From an uncultured Bacteroidales bacterium (GTDB lineage Bacteria; Bacteroidota; Bacteroidia; Bacteroidales; Bacteroidaceae), in assembly GCA_937898885.1 (NCBI GenBank), contig CALDKD010000005.1:1-42592 (forward strand): DNA of 42,592 bases. The letters run 5' to 3'. The number at the start of each line of letters is the position of its first letter. The first letter of the stretch is position 1. Position numbers and translations under genes: made by a program. A model generated the notes under the pieces. That model did not search any database. It was given only the letters and a program-made list of their open reading frames with translations, and was not told the origin of the DNA. Positions 22,589-31,280 of this stretch are shown one piece after another.

Positions 22589-23587
22589 ATGATAGAAAAG
22601 CACATAATAATTGACAGTGTGGATCCTGTGGTTTTCTACGGGGTGAATAATTGTAACCTGCAGTTGCTTAAGGCTTTGTTCTCAAAGCTGAGAATAGTAG
22701 CCCGGGGGAATGTCATCCGCGCCATTGGCGACGAGGGTGAGACCGCGCGTCTTGAGGAGACCGTTCAGAAGATCGAGCGTTTCTGCGCGGAATACAACTC
22801 GCTCAAGGAAGAGAACATCATCGACATCGTAAACGGCCAGACACCATCCGGCGAGAAGGCAGACAACGTAATTGTCTTTGGCGTTACAGGCAGGCCGATT
22901 GTGCCACGCAGCTCAAACCAGCTCAGACTCGTAGAGGAATACTCCAGGAACGACATGCTTTTCGCTATCGGACCAGCCGGTTCCGGCAAGACATACACAG
23001 CTATCGCCCTTGCGGTGCGCGCATTGAAGAACAGAGAGGTCAAACGCATTGTCCTGTGCCGCCCTGCCGTAGAGGCAGGAGAGAAACTCGGATTCCTGCC
23101 CGGAGACATGCGTGAGAAGATTGATCCGTTCCTGCAGCCACTTTACGATGCCCTGCAGGATATGATTCCCGCAGGAAAGCTGAAGGAGTATATGGAGCTG
23201 AATGTAATACAGATAGCTCCGCTGGCCTTCATGCGCGGACGCACATTGAACGACGCGGTAGTCATTCTTGACGAGGCGCAGAACACCACCCCACAACAAA
23301 TCAAGATGTTCCTGACCAGAATGGGATGGAACACCAAGATGATTGTTACCGGAGACCTCACGCAAATAGACCTGCCGCCCACACAGACGTCCGGTCTGGT
23401 ACAGGCTCTCGAGGTATTGAGAGGTGTGGAAGGCATTGCGGTTATCCGTATGACTAAAAAGGACATTGTCCGGCACAAGCTGGTAACGAGAATAGTAGAT
23501 GCATACGATGCTTACGACGAGACGCACAAGCCACGCCGTGCCGATGCGGCAAATTTGAACGACGATTTAAAACAAGATAAGAAATGA
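22589..23587 (+). CDS. phoH: PhoH-like ATPase (332 aa)
   Basis: This is a PhoH family P-loop ATPase, often linked to RNA metabolism with YbeY. Start ATG 22589 (MIEKHIIIDSVDP) was chosen because the upstream TTG lies inside the -7 box. Residues 1-110 form the N-terminal KH-like region. The ATPase has Walker A IGPAGSGKTYTAIA, the sequence LCRPAVEAGEKLGFLPGD, Walker B VVILDEAQNTTPQQ, and the sensor VTGDLTQIDLP. The C-terminus is charged (about 25 residues). Its TGA overlaps the purC ATG by four bases. Confidence 0.93.
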   Translation: MIEKHIIIDSVDPVVFYGVNNCNLQLLKALFSKLRIVARGNVIRAIGDEGETARLEETVQKIERFCAEYNSLKEENIIDIVNGQTPSGEKADNVIVFGVTGRPIVPRSSNQLRLVEEYSRNDMLFAIGPAGSGKTYTAIALAVRALKNREVKRIVLCRPAVEAGEKLGFLPGDMREKIDPFLQPLYDALQDMIPAGKLKEYMELNVIQIAPLAFMRGRTLNDAVVILDEAQNTTPQQIKMFLTRMGWNTKMIVTGDLTQIDLPPTQTSGLVQALEVLRGVEGIAVIRMTKKDIVRHKLVTRIVDAYDAYDETHKPRRADAANLNDDLKQDKK

Positions 23588-24531
23588 GCAAGGCTTTAAC
23601 AGGAACCGAGTTTAAGTTCCAGGGACAGAAGAGTGTTTATCACGGTAAGGTACGCGATGTTTACAACATCAACGATGACCTGATGGTAATGGTGGCGACA
23701 GACCGCATTTCGGCTTTCGACGTTATTCTTCCAAAGGGCATTCCATTCAAAGGACAGGTTCTGAACCAGATTGCCGCAAGTTTTCTTGATGCGACGGCTG
23801 ACATTGTACCAAACTGGAAACTGGCTACACCGGATCCTATGGTGACAGTAGGCCTCAAGTGCGAGGGATTCCGCGTTGAGATGATTATCAGAGGCTACCT
23901 GACCGGATCCGCATGGCGTGAGTACCGTGATGGAAACCGCACACTCTGCGGTATCACACTGCCTGACGGAATGAGGGAGAACCAGAAGTTCCCGGAGCCC
24001 ATCATCACCCCTACGACAAAGGCCGAGGAAGGACACGACGAGAACATATCAAAGGAAGAGATCATAGCTCAGGGCCTGGTAAGCAAGGAGGATTACGAGC
24101 TGATGGAACAGTACACCCGCGCTCTCTTCAAGCGTGGCACTGAGATAGCTGCCGGCAAAGGGCTTATTCTGGTTGACACAAAATACGAGTTCGGAAAGCG
24201 TGACGGCAAGGTGTATCTGATTGACGAGATTCACACTCCCGACAGCTCGCGTTATTTCTATGCCGACGGATACGAGGAAAAGTTCCTGAAAGGTGAGCCA
24301 CAGAAGCAGTTATCAAAGGAGTTTGTACGTCAGTGGCTGATTGAGCACGACTTTATGAACCGTCCGGGCGATGTGATGCCAGAGATAACCGATGCATACG
24401 CAGAGAGTGTATCAGAGCGCTACATTGAGCTGTACGAGCATATTACCGGCACAAAATTCGAGAAGGCCGGTTGTGAGAACATCGCAGAGAGAATTGAGAA
24501 GAACATCAGCAACTGGCTTGCATCAAGATAA
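23584..24531 (+). CDS. purC: SAICAR synthetase PurC (315 aa)
   Basis: PurC joins CAIR and aspartate with ATP in purine synthesis. Visible motifs are GKVRDVYNI, VMVATDRISAFDVILPKGI, GYLTGSAWREYRDGNRTLCG, ILVDTKYEFGKRDGK and LIDEIHTPDSSRYFY. Its length is like the longer (eukaryote-like/Bacteroidetes) PurC form of about 310 residues. Its TAA overlaps the next ATG by one base, so translation of the anchored AroE is coupled to it. Confidence 0.97.
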   Translation: MSKALTGTEFKFQGQKSVYHGKVRDVYNINDDLMVMVATDRISAFDVILPKGIPFKGQVLNQIAASFLDATADIVPNWKLATPDPMVTVGLKCEGFRVEMIIRGYLTGSAWREYRDGNRTLCGITLPDGMRENQKFPEPIITPTTKAEEGHDENISKEEIIAQGLVSKEDYELMEQYTRALFKRGTEIAAGKGLILVDTKYEFGKRDGKVYLIDEIHTPDSSRYFYADGYEEKFLKGEPQKQLSKEFVRQWLIEHDFMNRPGDVMPEITDAYAESVSERYIELYEHITGTKFEKAGCENIAERIEKNISNWLASR

Positions 24532-25565
24532 TGGTTACATTCCTGCTATTTATTGTACTGATAGCCGTCTTTATACTGAAAGCGGTCAAGACCAATATCA
24601 AGGCCAATCCGAATGACGTGTGGACTCCCGCAAGAGAAGGCGGCATTGAGGATGAGCATTCCAGTACCCAATACACTGCCCCAACGGCGAGTAAACCCAA
24701 TCCCGAGCCGGAGGTAGTGACTGCGCCATTGGAAGAGCCGAATCAGCGCCCCGCAGAGGCCAGTCATAAAGAGCAGGAGAAAAGAACCGTTCCCGAGCGC
24801 ACGCCTTTTGCGCCAAAGAATGTTGATCGCATCTTCGGCCTCATAGGCAAGCCGCTCGGTCACTCCACATCGATGGTCAGTTTCAAGAAGAAGTTCCGCG
24901 CAGAGGGCATTTCCGCAGACTACTGCAACTTCGAGCTTGAGAGCGCGGAGGAGATCCGGAATCTCGTTGAGCACAACCCAAAGATATGCGGTCTTAACGT
25001 CACCATTCCTTACAAGACAGACGTAATCCCATATCTGGACGAGTTGGATGACACTGCAAGGGAGATTGGAGCCGTCAATGTCGTCAAAGTGGAGAGAGGC
25101 GCCGGCAACATCCGTCTTATCGGATACAACACGGACCACGTTGGTTTTGGGCGCTCACTCAAACCTATGTTGCCTGAATTGCCAGTCAAGGCATTGGTAC
25201 TGGGAACAGGAGGTGCGTCAAAGGCTGTATGTTACGCGCTCAGGCAGATGGGAATTGAGTATCACAGCGTATCGAGGTCATCTTCTTTTGACATTTTAGG
25301 TTACTATGAGTTGTCACCCTCCATCATGGAGGAGCACCGGCTTATTATCAACTGTACTCCAGTTGGAATGTCGCCAGACACAGAACAGTGTCCGGATATC
25401 CCGTACGCCTATATTTCACCGGAACATATATTGTTCGATCTGATATACAATCCTGAGACAACCTTGTTCCTGAAGAAAGGGGCAGAACACGGAGCCGCCA
25501 TAAAGAACGGATCTGAGATGCTCCGCATTCAGGCGGAGGAAGCCTGGAAAATATGGAATCAATGA
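24531..25565 (+). CDS. aroE: Shikimate dehydrogenase with N-terminal membrane anchor and linker (344 aa)
   Basis: AroE reduces 3-dehydroshikimate with NADPH. The core begins at about residue 99 (RIFGLIGKPLGHSTS) and keeps catalytic Lys162 in NVTIPYKTDV, Asp202 in GYNTDHVGF, the nucleotide loop VLGTGGASKAV and KNGSEMLRIQAEEAW. Before it lie an uncleaved-looking hydrophobic helix (residues 2-17, VTFLLFIVLIAVFILK) and about 80 residues of Pro/Glu/Thr-rich linker (PNPEPEVVTAPLEEPNQRP). The usual enzyme has about 250-280 residues and no anchor. The ATG overlaps the purC stop, and no in-frame ATG lies before the core, so the extension is probably made. An in-frame GTG (about 24618) is the only alternative, and it would drop the helix. 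Confidence 0.92.
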   Translation: MVTFLLFIVLIAVFILKAVKTNIKANPNDVWTPAREGGIEDEHSSTQYTAPTASKPNPEPEVVTAPLEEPNQRPAEASHKEQEKRTVPERTPFAPKNVDRIFGLIGKPLGHSTSMVSFKKKFRAEGISADYCNFELESAEEIRNLVEHNPKICGLNVTIPYKTDVIPYLDELDDTAREIGAVNVVKVERGAGNIRLIGYNTDHVGFGRSLKPMLPELPVKALVLGTGGASKAVCYALRQMGIEYHSVSRSSSFDILGYYELSPSIMEEHRLIINCTPVGMSPDTEQCPDIPYAYISPEHILFDLIYNPETTLFLKKGAEHGAAIKNGSEMLRIQAEEAWKIWNQ

Positions 25566-26449
25566 GAAAGAGTGTCATTCTTACAATTGCGGCGCTGCTC
25601 ATAGCGGCAACTGCAGGCGCCACGGTGTGGAAGCCTACGAACATTCCCGTAGCTCACATTGCTGACCGGAACAGATACGTATGCAATCCGGAAGGTATCA
25701 TATCGCAAGAGGTTACTGATTCCATTGACGCAATCTTCCGCGCCATTGAGGACAGCACAGGCATTGAGACTCTCATTGCTGTTGTAAGCCAGATTGACCC
25801 AGACGATTGCTACGAGTTCGCATACCAGTTGGGCGAGGGGGTCGGTGTAGGAAAATCCGGAAGCGACAACGGCCTGGTCATTCTTCTGTCAACAGGCGAA
25901 CGATGCATTCAGATGGTAACAGGATACGGCATAGAGGGAATGCTGCCGGATGCCATCTGCCGCCGCATTCAGGAGCAGTTTATGAATCCGTTCTTCAAAG
26001 ATGACAACTGGGACGACGGAATGCTGGCAGGCGCACAGGCCATCCGCGGATATCTTTTCAACGACGGTTTCCTGGACGGCACCGAAGACGATCTCAGCGG
26101 ATGGGCCATATTGGGCCTAATTATGCCTTTTGGCCTGTTCGCCGTTCTGGTGGCACTGATTGAGAGACGTAAATACAGGTGTCCCAACTGCCACAAGCAC
26201 AAGCTCAAGGCTGTGAGTGCCGTCACAATACTGAACAGTTCAACAAAAAGGATACGCGCCATAACCTTCGAGTGCCAGAACTGCCACCATACGCTCACAC
26301 GCAACGAGACACTCTACAAGTCACACGGAGGCATTTCCGGTGGAGGCTTCGGCGGAGGCAGTCTCGCCGGAGGCTCTATGGGCGGCCGTATTGGCGGCTC
26401 TTACGGAGGGGGCCACTTCGGAGGCGGTGGAGCAGGCTCAAGATTCTGA
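25562..26449 (+). CDS. TPM-domain membrane protein with zinc ribbon and Gly-rich tail (295 aa)
   Basis: ATG 25562 overlaps the aroE TGA and gives a signal peptide (MRKSVILTIAALLIAAT, then AGA); ATG 25553 is also in frame. The TPM domain covers about residues 30-165: CNPEGIISQEVTDSIDAIF, VGKSGSDNGLVILLS, QMVTGYGIEGMLPDAIC. A membrane helix follows (WAILGLIMPFGLFAVLVAL), then a four-Cys ribbon (CPNCHKHK and CQNCHHTL) on the cytosolic side, then a Gly/Ser tail (GGGFGGGSLAGGSMGGR). TPM proteins commonly pair with LemA, as here, and are tied to envelope or photosystem repair in other groups; the role here is not known. Confidence 0.9.
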   Translation: MRKSVILTIAALLIAATAGATVWKPTNIPVAHIADRNRYVCNPEGIISQEVTDSIDAIFRAIEDSTGIETLIAVVSQIDPDDCYEFAYQLGEGVGVGKSGSDNGLVILLSTGERCIQMVTGYGIEGMLPDAICRRIQEQFMNPFFKDDNWDDGMLAGAQAIRGYLFNDGFLDGTEDDLSGWAILGLIMPFGLFAVLVALIERRKYRCPNCHKHKLKAVSAVTILNSSTKRIRAITFECQNCHHTLTRNETLYKSHGGISGGGFGGGSLAGGSMGGRIGGSYGGGHFGGGGAGSRF

Positions 26450-26490
26450 GAAAGATATATTTTGACTAATAATCAATAAACAATAGAACG

Positions 26491-27075
26491 ATGAAAAAGA
26501 AAAGTACACTTATCCTTATTGTGGCAATCGTGCTGATTGTCCTCTGGGGAGTGAGAATCAACAACACAATGGTTTCCAAGGAAGAAGGAGTGAACAAGGC
26601 TTGGAGTAATGTTGAGAGCCAGTACCAACGCCGCGCAGACCTTATTCCCAACCTGGTAAACACGGTAAAAGGCTATGCTGAGCACGAGAGCGGAACTCTT
26701 CAGGCTGTAGTTGAGGCTCGCACCAAGGCGACCAGCATCAACATCAATCCGGAGGAGTTGACCGAGGAGAGTATGAAAGAATTCCAACAGGCCCAGAATG
26801 AGGTTGGAGGCGCTTTGGGACGCCTCATAGCCATCAGCGAGGCATACCCGGACTTGAAGGCCAACGAGAATTTCAAGGAGCTGCAGTCCCAGCTTGAGGG
26901 CACCGAGAACCGCATAGCCGTAGAGCGCCGCAACTTCAACGATGCCGCCAATGACTTCAACACCTTCATACGTAAATTTCCGAACAGCATTTTCGCATCA
27001 ATCCTGAACTTCGACAAGAAGCCTTACTTTGAGGCTGAGGAGGGTTCAGAAAAAGCACCAAAAGTAGAATTCTAA
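26491..27075 (+). CDS. lemA: LemA family protein (194 aa)
   Basis: LemA has one N-terminal helix (LILIVAIVLIVLWGV) and a helical extracytoplasmic domain. The family signature is seen as NTMVSKEEGVNKAWSNVESQ, YQRRADLIPNLVNTVKGYA, then LQSQLEGTENRIAVERRNFN and FPNSIFASIL. The partner TPM gene ends 41 bases upstream. LemA/TPM pairs are common in Bacteroidetes. The exact biochemical role is unsettled. Its TAA overlaps the purM ATG by one base, so it is part of the purine-containing run. Confidence 0.95.
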   Translation: MKKKSTLILIVAIVLIVLWGVRINNTMVSKEEGVNKAWSNVESQYQRRADLIPNLVNTVKGYAEHESGTLQAVVEARTKATSININPEELTEESMKEFQQAQNEVGGALGRLIAISEAYPDLKANENFKELQSQLEGTENRIAVERRNFNDAANDFNTFIRKFPNSIFASILNFDKKPYFEAEEGSEKAPKVEF

Positions 27076-28238
27076 TGGACGAGAGATATATGAGGCGTGG
27101 CGTAAGCGCATCGAAAGAGGATGTGCACAACGCCATAAAAAACATAGACAAGGGTATCTTCCCTAAAGCCTTCTGCAAGATTATTCCCGATATTCTGGGA
27201 GGTGATCCTGAATATTGCAACATAATGCACGCTGATGGCGCAGGTACAAAATCATCACTCGCCTACGCTTATTGGAAAGAGACCGGAGATCTTTCGGTAT
27301 GGAAGGGAATCGCGCAGGATGCGCTCATAATGAATATCGACGATCTCCTTTGCGTGGGTGCGACCGATGGTATTCTTGTCAGTTCCACCATTGGCCGCAA
27401 CAAGAATCTGGTACCTGGCGAGGTCATCAGCGCCATCATCAATGGAACAGACGAGCTTCTTGAGGAACTTCGTCAGATGGGCGTAGGCGCTTGGCCAACC
27501 GGCGGTGAGACCGCCGATGTAGGAGATCTGGTCCGCACTATAATTGTTGACAGCACCGTAACCTGTCGTATGAGGCGCAGCGATGTAATAGACAACGCGA
27601 ATATCCGCCCGGGCGATGTGATTGTAGGACTGTCTTCTTCCGGACAGGCCACATACGAGCACGGATACAATGGCGGTATGGGAAGCAACGGCCTCACCAG
27701 CGCACGTCACGACGTATTCAGCAAGTATCTGGCAGAAAAGTATCCTGAGACTTACGACAAAGCCGTTCCTGAGGATCTGGTATATTCCGGAGGGCTCAGA
27801 CTGACAGACAAAGTGGAAGGCTCGCCTATTGATGCAGGAAAGCTGGTACTCTCCCCCACCCGCACCTATGCGCCTGTTGTAAGGAGACTGCTTGATGAGC
27901 TTCGTCCGCATATTCACGGAATGATACACTGCTCAGGAGGCGCGCAGACCAAAATCATGCACTTTGTTGAGAATATGCACGTCATCAAGGACAATCTGTT
28001 TCCTGTTCCGCCACTGTTCCGTACTATTCACGAGCAAAGCGGCACTGAATGGTCTGAGATGTACAAGGTGTTCAATATGGGCCATCGCTTCGAGGTATAT
28101 CTTCCGCAGGAGTATGCAGAACGGGTTATTGAGATAAGCCGCAGTTTCAACATCGACGCACAGATTGTGGGACGTGTTGAGGCCGCACAGAGGAATTGTC
28201 TGACCATTCATTCAGAATTCGGCGAGTTCACCTACTAG
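27075..28238 (+). CDS. purM: AIR synthetase PurM, Bacteroidetes long form (387 aa)
   Basis: PurM closes the imidazole ring of FGAM with ATP to give AIR. The sequence shows YMRRGVSASKEDVHNAIKNI, HADGAGTKSSLAYAYWKETG (ATP/phosphate loop), GIAQDALIMNIDDLLCVGAT, TGGETADVGDLVRT and GLTSARHDVF. At 387 residues it is longer than E. coli PurM (345) but agrees with what I recall for Bacteroidetes. With purC and pyrF it makes this unit largely nucleotide-biosynthetic. Confidence 0.95.
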   Translation: MDERYMRRGVSASKEDVHNAIKNIDKGIFPKAFCKIIPDILGGDPEYCNIMHADGAGTKSSLAYAYWKETGDLSVWKGIAQDALIMNIDDLLCVGATDGILVSSTIGRNKNLVPGEVISAIINGTDELLEELRQMGVGAWPTGGETADVGDLVRTIIVDSTVTCRMRRSDVIDNANIRPGDVIVGLSSSGQATYEHGYNGGMGSNGLTSARHDVFSKYLAEKYPETYDKAVPEDLVYSGGLRLTDKVEGSPIDAGKLVLSPTRTYAPVVRRLLDELRPHIHGMIHCSGGAQTKIMHFVENMHVIKDNLFPVPPLFRTIHEQSGTEWSEMYKVFNMGHRFEVYLPQEYAERVIEISRSFNIDAQIVGRVEAAQRNCLTIHSEFGEFTY

Positions 28239-28253
28239 CCTATTGCCAGCAGT

Positions 28254-29363
28254 ATGGACGGAGAGAGACTGTTAGAGAAACTAGACGGACTGGAGGCGCG
28301 TTTTCAGGAGATTGCCTTGCTTATAACAGATCCGGCTGTAATAGCCGATATGCAACGCTATGTCAAGCTCAACCGTGAATACCGCGAGCTTGAGCCACTG
28401 CTGAAGGCACGGAGGGAGTATATAAGCACCAGAAAGGACCTTGCAGATGCCCAAGAGCTTCTGGCTTCGGAATCTGATGCCGAAATGCGTCAGATGGCAC
28501 GCGAGGAGATAGATTCCGATACACTCCGCCTTGCGCGACTAGAGGAGGATATTCGTTTAATGCTGGTACCGGCAGACCCTCAGGATGAGAAGGATGTAAT
28601 TATGGAGATACGCGGCGGGACTGGCGGCGATGAGGCAGCTATCTTCGCAGGAGATTTATTCCGTATGTATCAAAAATACTGCGAGGCCAAAGGTTGGAAA
28701 ACCGCCGTATCATCTTGTTCTGAAGGCGCATCTGGCGGTTTCAAGGAGATTATCTTCACTGTATCGGGCGACAAGGTGTATGGAACGTTGAAATATGAGT
28801 CTGGCGTTCATCGCGTACAGCGTGTTCCCGTTACCGAGACTCAAGGCCGCATCCATACATCCGCGGCCACTGTGGCAGTCTTGCCCGAGGCAGATGCGTT
28901 CGAGGTGCAGATAAACGAGGGTGAGATACGCTGGGACACATTCCGCAGCAGCGGTGCAGGAGGTCAGAACGTCAACAAGGTGGAGTCCGGAGTCAGGTTG
29001 CGTTACAATTGGAAGAATCCCAACACCGGAATAGTAGAGGAAATCCTTATTGAATGCACCGAGACCAGAGACCAGCCAAAGAACAAGGAACGCGCCTTGT
29101 CACGCCTGCGCACTATGATTTATGACCGCGAGCATCAGAAATACATAGATGATATCTCCGCGCGTCGCAAGACGATGGTATCCACAGGAGACCGTTCTGC
29201 GAAAATCCGCACATACAACTACCCACAGGGAAGAATTACAGACCACAGAATCAACTATACAATCTACAATCTGCCCGCTTTTATGGACGGCGACATACAA
29301 GACTGCATTGACCATCTGTCCGTTGCAGAGAATGCCGAGCGTCTGAAAGAGAGCGAATTATAA
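28254..29363 (+). CDS. prfA: Peptide chain release factor 1 (369 aa)
   Basis: RF1 releases peptides at UAA and UAG. The GGQ catalytic motif is in FRSSGAGGQNVNKVESGVRL. Preceding it are IRGGTGGDEAAIFAGDLFRM and the domain 2 region (HRVQRVPVTETQGRIHTSAA), where P-V-T is the RF1-type tripeptide site. The C-terminus contains DRSAKIRTYNYPQGRITDHR. Length and order are standard. It lies 15 bases after purM and 6 before pyrF. Confidence 0.96.
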   Translation: MDGERLLEKLDGLEARFQEIALLITDPAVIADMQRYVKLNREYRELEPLLKARREYISTRKDLADAQELLASESDAEMRQMAREEIDSDTLRLARLEEDIRLMLVPADPQDEKDVIMEIRGGTGGDEAAIFAGDLFRMYQKYCEAKGWKTAVSSCSEGASGGFKEIIFTVSGDKVYGTLKYESGVHRVQRVPVTETQGRIHTSAATVAVLPEADAFEVQINEGEIRWDTFRSSGAGGQNVNKVESGVRLRYNWKNPNTGIVEEILIECTETRDQPKNKERALSRLRTMIYDREHQKYIDDISARRKTMVSTGDRSAKIRTYNYPQGRITDHRINYTIYNLPAFMDGDIQDCIDHLSVAENAERLKESEL

Positions 29364-29369
29364 GACAAT

Positions 29370-30191
29370 ATGACAAGAGAGGAGTTATACGCAAACATAA
29401 AACGCAAGAGATCTTTTCTCTGCGTAGGCCTTGATACGGACATAAAGAAGATTCCACAGCATCTGCTTAGTGAGGAAGACCCGATATTCAGTTTCAACAA
29501 GGCTATCATTGACGCCACGGCAGACCTATGCATTGCCTACAAGCCAAATCTGGCATTCTATGAGGCAGCCGGATGGCAGGGAGTCCGCACATTGGAACGC
29601 ACAGTCGCATACATTCGTCAGAACTATCCTGACCAACTTATTATTGCCGACGCCAAACGCGGTGATATAGGCAACACCTCAGCAATGTATGCGCGCTCCT
29701 TCTTTGAGAAGATGGAATTCGACGCAGTAACCGTTGCTCCATATATGGGAAGCGACAGTGTGACCCCATTCCTTGGCTACAATGGCAAATGGGTAATTCT
29801 TCTCGCGCTCACTTCCAACAAGGGATCTGCCGATTTCCAGAATACAATTTCTGAAAGCGGCGAGAAACTATATCAGAAAGTTATCCGCACCTCGTGTCAG
29901 GATTGGGGTGGCACGCCAGACAATATGATGTACGTTGTCGGTGCCACACGTGCTGATATGTTGGCCGACATCAGGAAAATCATACCAGACAACTTCCTGC
30001 TTGTCCCCGGCATCGGCGCACAGGGAGGCTCACTCGAAGATGTATGCAAGTATGGTATGAATAGCAAGTGTGGGTTAATAGTAAACAGCAGCCGCGCTAT
30101 CCTCTATGCAGACAGCACGGAGCAGTTTGCTGAGGCAGCCCGCGCAGAGGCATTCAAGGTGCGGGAGCAAATGTCACAACACCTTATTTAA
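29370..30191 (+). CDS. pyrF: Orotidine 5'-phosphate decarboxylase, type 2 (273 aa)
   Basis: PyrF makes UMP from OMP. The catalytic signature is IIADAKRGDIGNTSAMYA with the Asp-Lys-Asp array, and KPNLAFYEAAG lies upstream. VTVAPYMGSDSVTPFL and LVPGIGAQGGSLEDV (phosphate loop) complete the barrel. The length of about 270 residues is that of the type 2 subfamily. It is the last gene of the unit that begins at phoH; the lipid A unit starts from its own promoter 16 bases beyond. Confidence 0.95.
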   Translation: MTREELYANIKRKRSFLCVGLDTDIKKIPQHLLSEEDPIFSFNKAIIDATADLCIAYKPNLAFYEAAGWQGVRTLERTVAYIRQNYPDQLIIADAKRGDIGNTSAMYARSFFEKMEFDAVTVAPYMGSDSVTPFLGYNGKWVILLALTSNKGSADFQNTISESGEKLYQKVIRTSCQDWGGTPDNMMYVVGATRADMLADIRKIIPDNFLLVPGIGAQGGSLEDVCKYGMNSKCGLIVNSSRAILYADSTEQFAEAARAEAFKVREQMSQHLI

Positions 30192-30206
30192 TACAACTAT
30201 ATTTAT

Positions 30207-30214
30207 TATCTTTG
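30207..30214 (+). promoter_or_regulatory. -7 box of the lipid A unit
   Basis: TATCTTTG matches TAnnTTTG. It is only 17 bases before the lpxD ATG (30231), implying a leader of roughly 10 bases. Confidence 0.6.
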
Positions 30215-30230
30215 TAAGAACAATTTGATA

Positions 30231-31280
30231 ATGGAGTTTTCAGCAAAACAGATAGCAGAATTCCTGCAAGGTGAGATTGTAGGAAATGAGGCAGCCACCG
30301 TCAACACTTTTGCCAAGATTGAGGAGGGCAAAGCAGGAGCCTTGTCCTTCCTTTCCAATCCGAAATATACCCCATACATATACGAGACAAAATCCAGCAT
30401 AGTACTGGTAAATAAGGATTTCACGCCAGAGCATCCGGTAAATGCCACACTCATAAAAGTAAATAACGCATACGAGAGCATAGCAAAGCTGCTGTCTCTG
30501 TATGATTCCATGAAACCGGCCAGAAAAGGAATAAGCCCTCTGGCATCAGTCTCAGAGAAAGCGACAATAGGAAAGGATGTATATATTGCTCCCTTCGTTA
30601 CAATAGAGGATGGAGCCATTATTGGTGATGGCACTCAGCTATACCCTCAGGTAACTGTCGGACAAGGAGCCTGCATTGGCAACGGATGTATCCTCTACCC
30701 TGGCGTAACAGTATACTACGGATGCAAGATAGGCAACCGATGCATTCTGCACGCAGGATGCGTAATCGGCGCCGATGGTTTTGGCTTCGCTCCATCATCC
30801 AACGGTTACGAGAAGATTCCACAGATAGGCGCAGTTCTCATTGAGGACGATGTAGAGATTGGCGCGAACAGTTGCGTTGACCGTTCCACAATGGGATTCA
30901 CTGTAATACACAAGGGTGTCAAGATTGACAATCTTGTTCAGATAGCACATAACGTTGAGGTTGGCGAGAATACCGTGATGTCCGCACAGTCAGGCATAGC
31001 AGGCTCAACCAAGACCGGTGCCTGGTGTATGTTCGGCGGACAGACAGGCATCAGCGGTCATCTGACCATAGGCGATAAAGTCAATCTCTGCGCCCAGACA
31101 GGAGTGATAGGCAACATAAAGTCAGGCACGACACTTATGGGTACACCAGCCATTGAGCATAGGGCATTTTTACGCTCTACCGCCATTCATAAGATATTGC
31201 CAGACTTTTACAAGGAGTTCCGTGCTCTACAGAAGGAGGTTGAGGAACTCAAGTCACAATTAGAAAACAAAAACGAATAA
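30231..31280 (+). CDS. lpxD: UDP-3-O-acyl-glucosamine N-acyltransferase LpxD (349 aa)
   Basis: LpxD adds the N-linked acyl chain in lipid A synthesis. The start is ATG 30231 (MEFSAKQIAEFL); the upstream in-frame TTG is too near the promoter. Residues 1-100 form the uridine-binding domain (LSFLSNPKYTPYIYET). A left-handed beta helix of hexapeptide repeats covers about 110-310 (ATIGKDVYIAPFVTIEDG). The catalytic His lies in IAHNVEVGENTVM. A C-terminal helix follows (RALQKEVEELKSQLEN). Its TAA overlaps the next ATG by one base. Confidence 0.96.
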   Translation: MEFSAKQIAEFLQGEIVGNEAATVNTFAKIEEGKAGALSFLSNPKYTPYIYETKSSIVLVNKDFTPEHPVNATLIKVNNAYESIAKLLSLYDSMKPARKGISPLASVSEKATIGKDVYIAPFVTIEDGAIIGDGTQLYPQVTVGQGACIGNGCILYPGVTVYYGCKIGNRCILHAGCVIGADGFGFAPSSNGYEKIPQIGAVLIEDDVEIGANSCVDRSTMGFTVIHKGVKIDNLVQIAHNVEVGENTVMSAQSGIAGSTKTGAWCMFGGQTGISGHLTIGDKVNLCAQTGVIGNIKSGTTLMGTPAIEHRAFLRSTAIHKILPDFYKEFRALQKEVEELKSQLENKNE

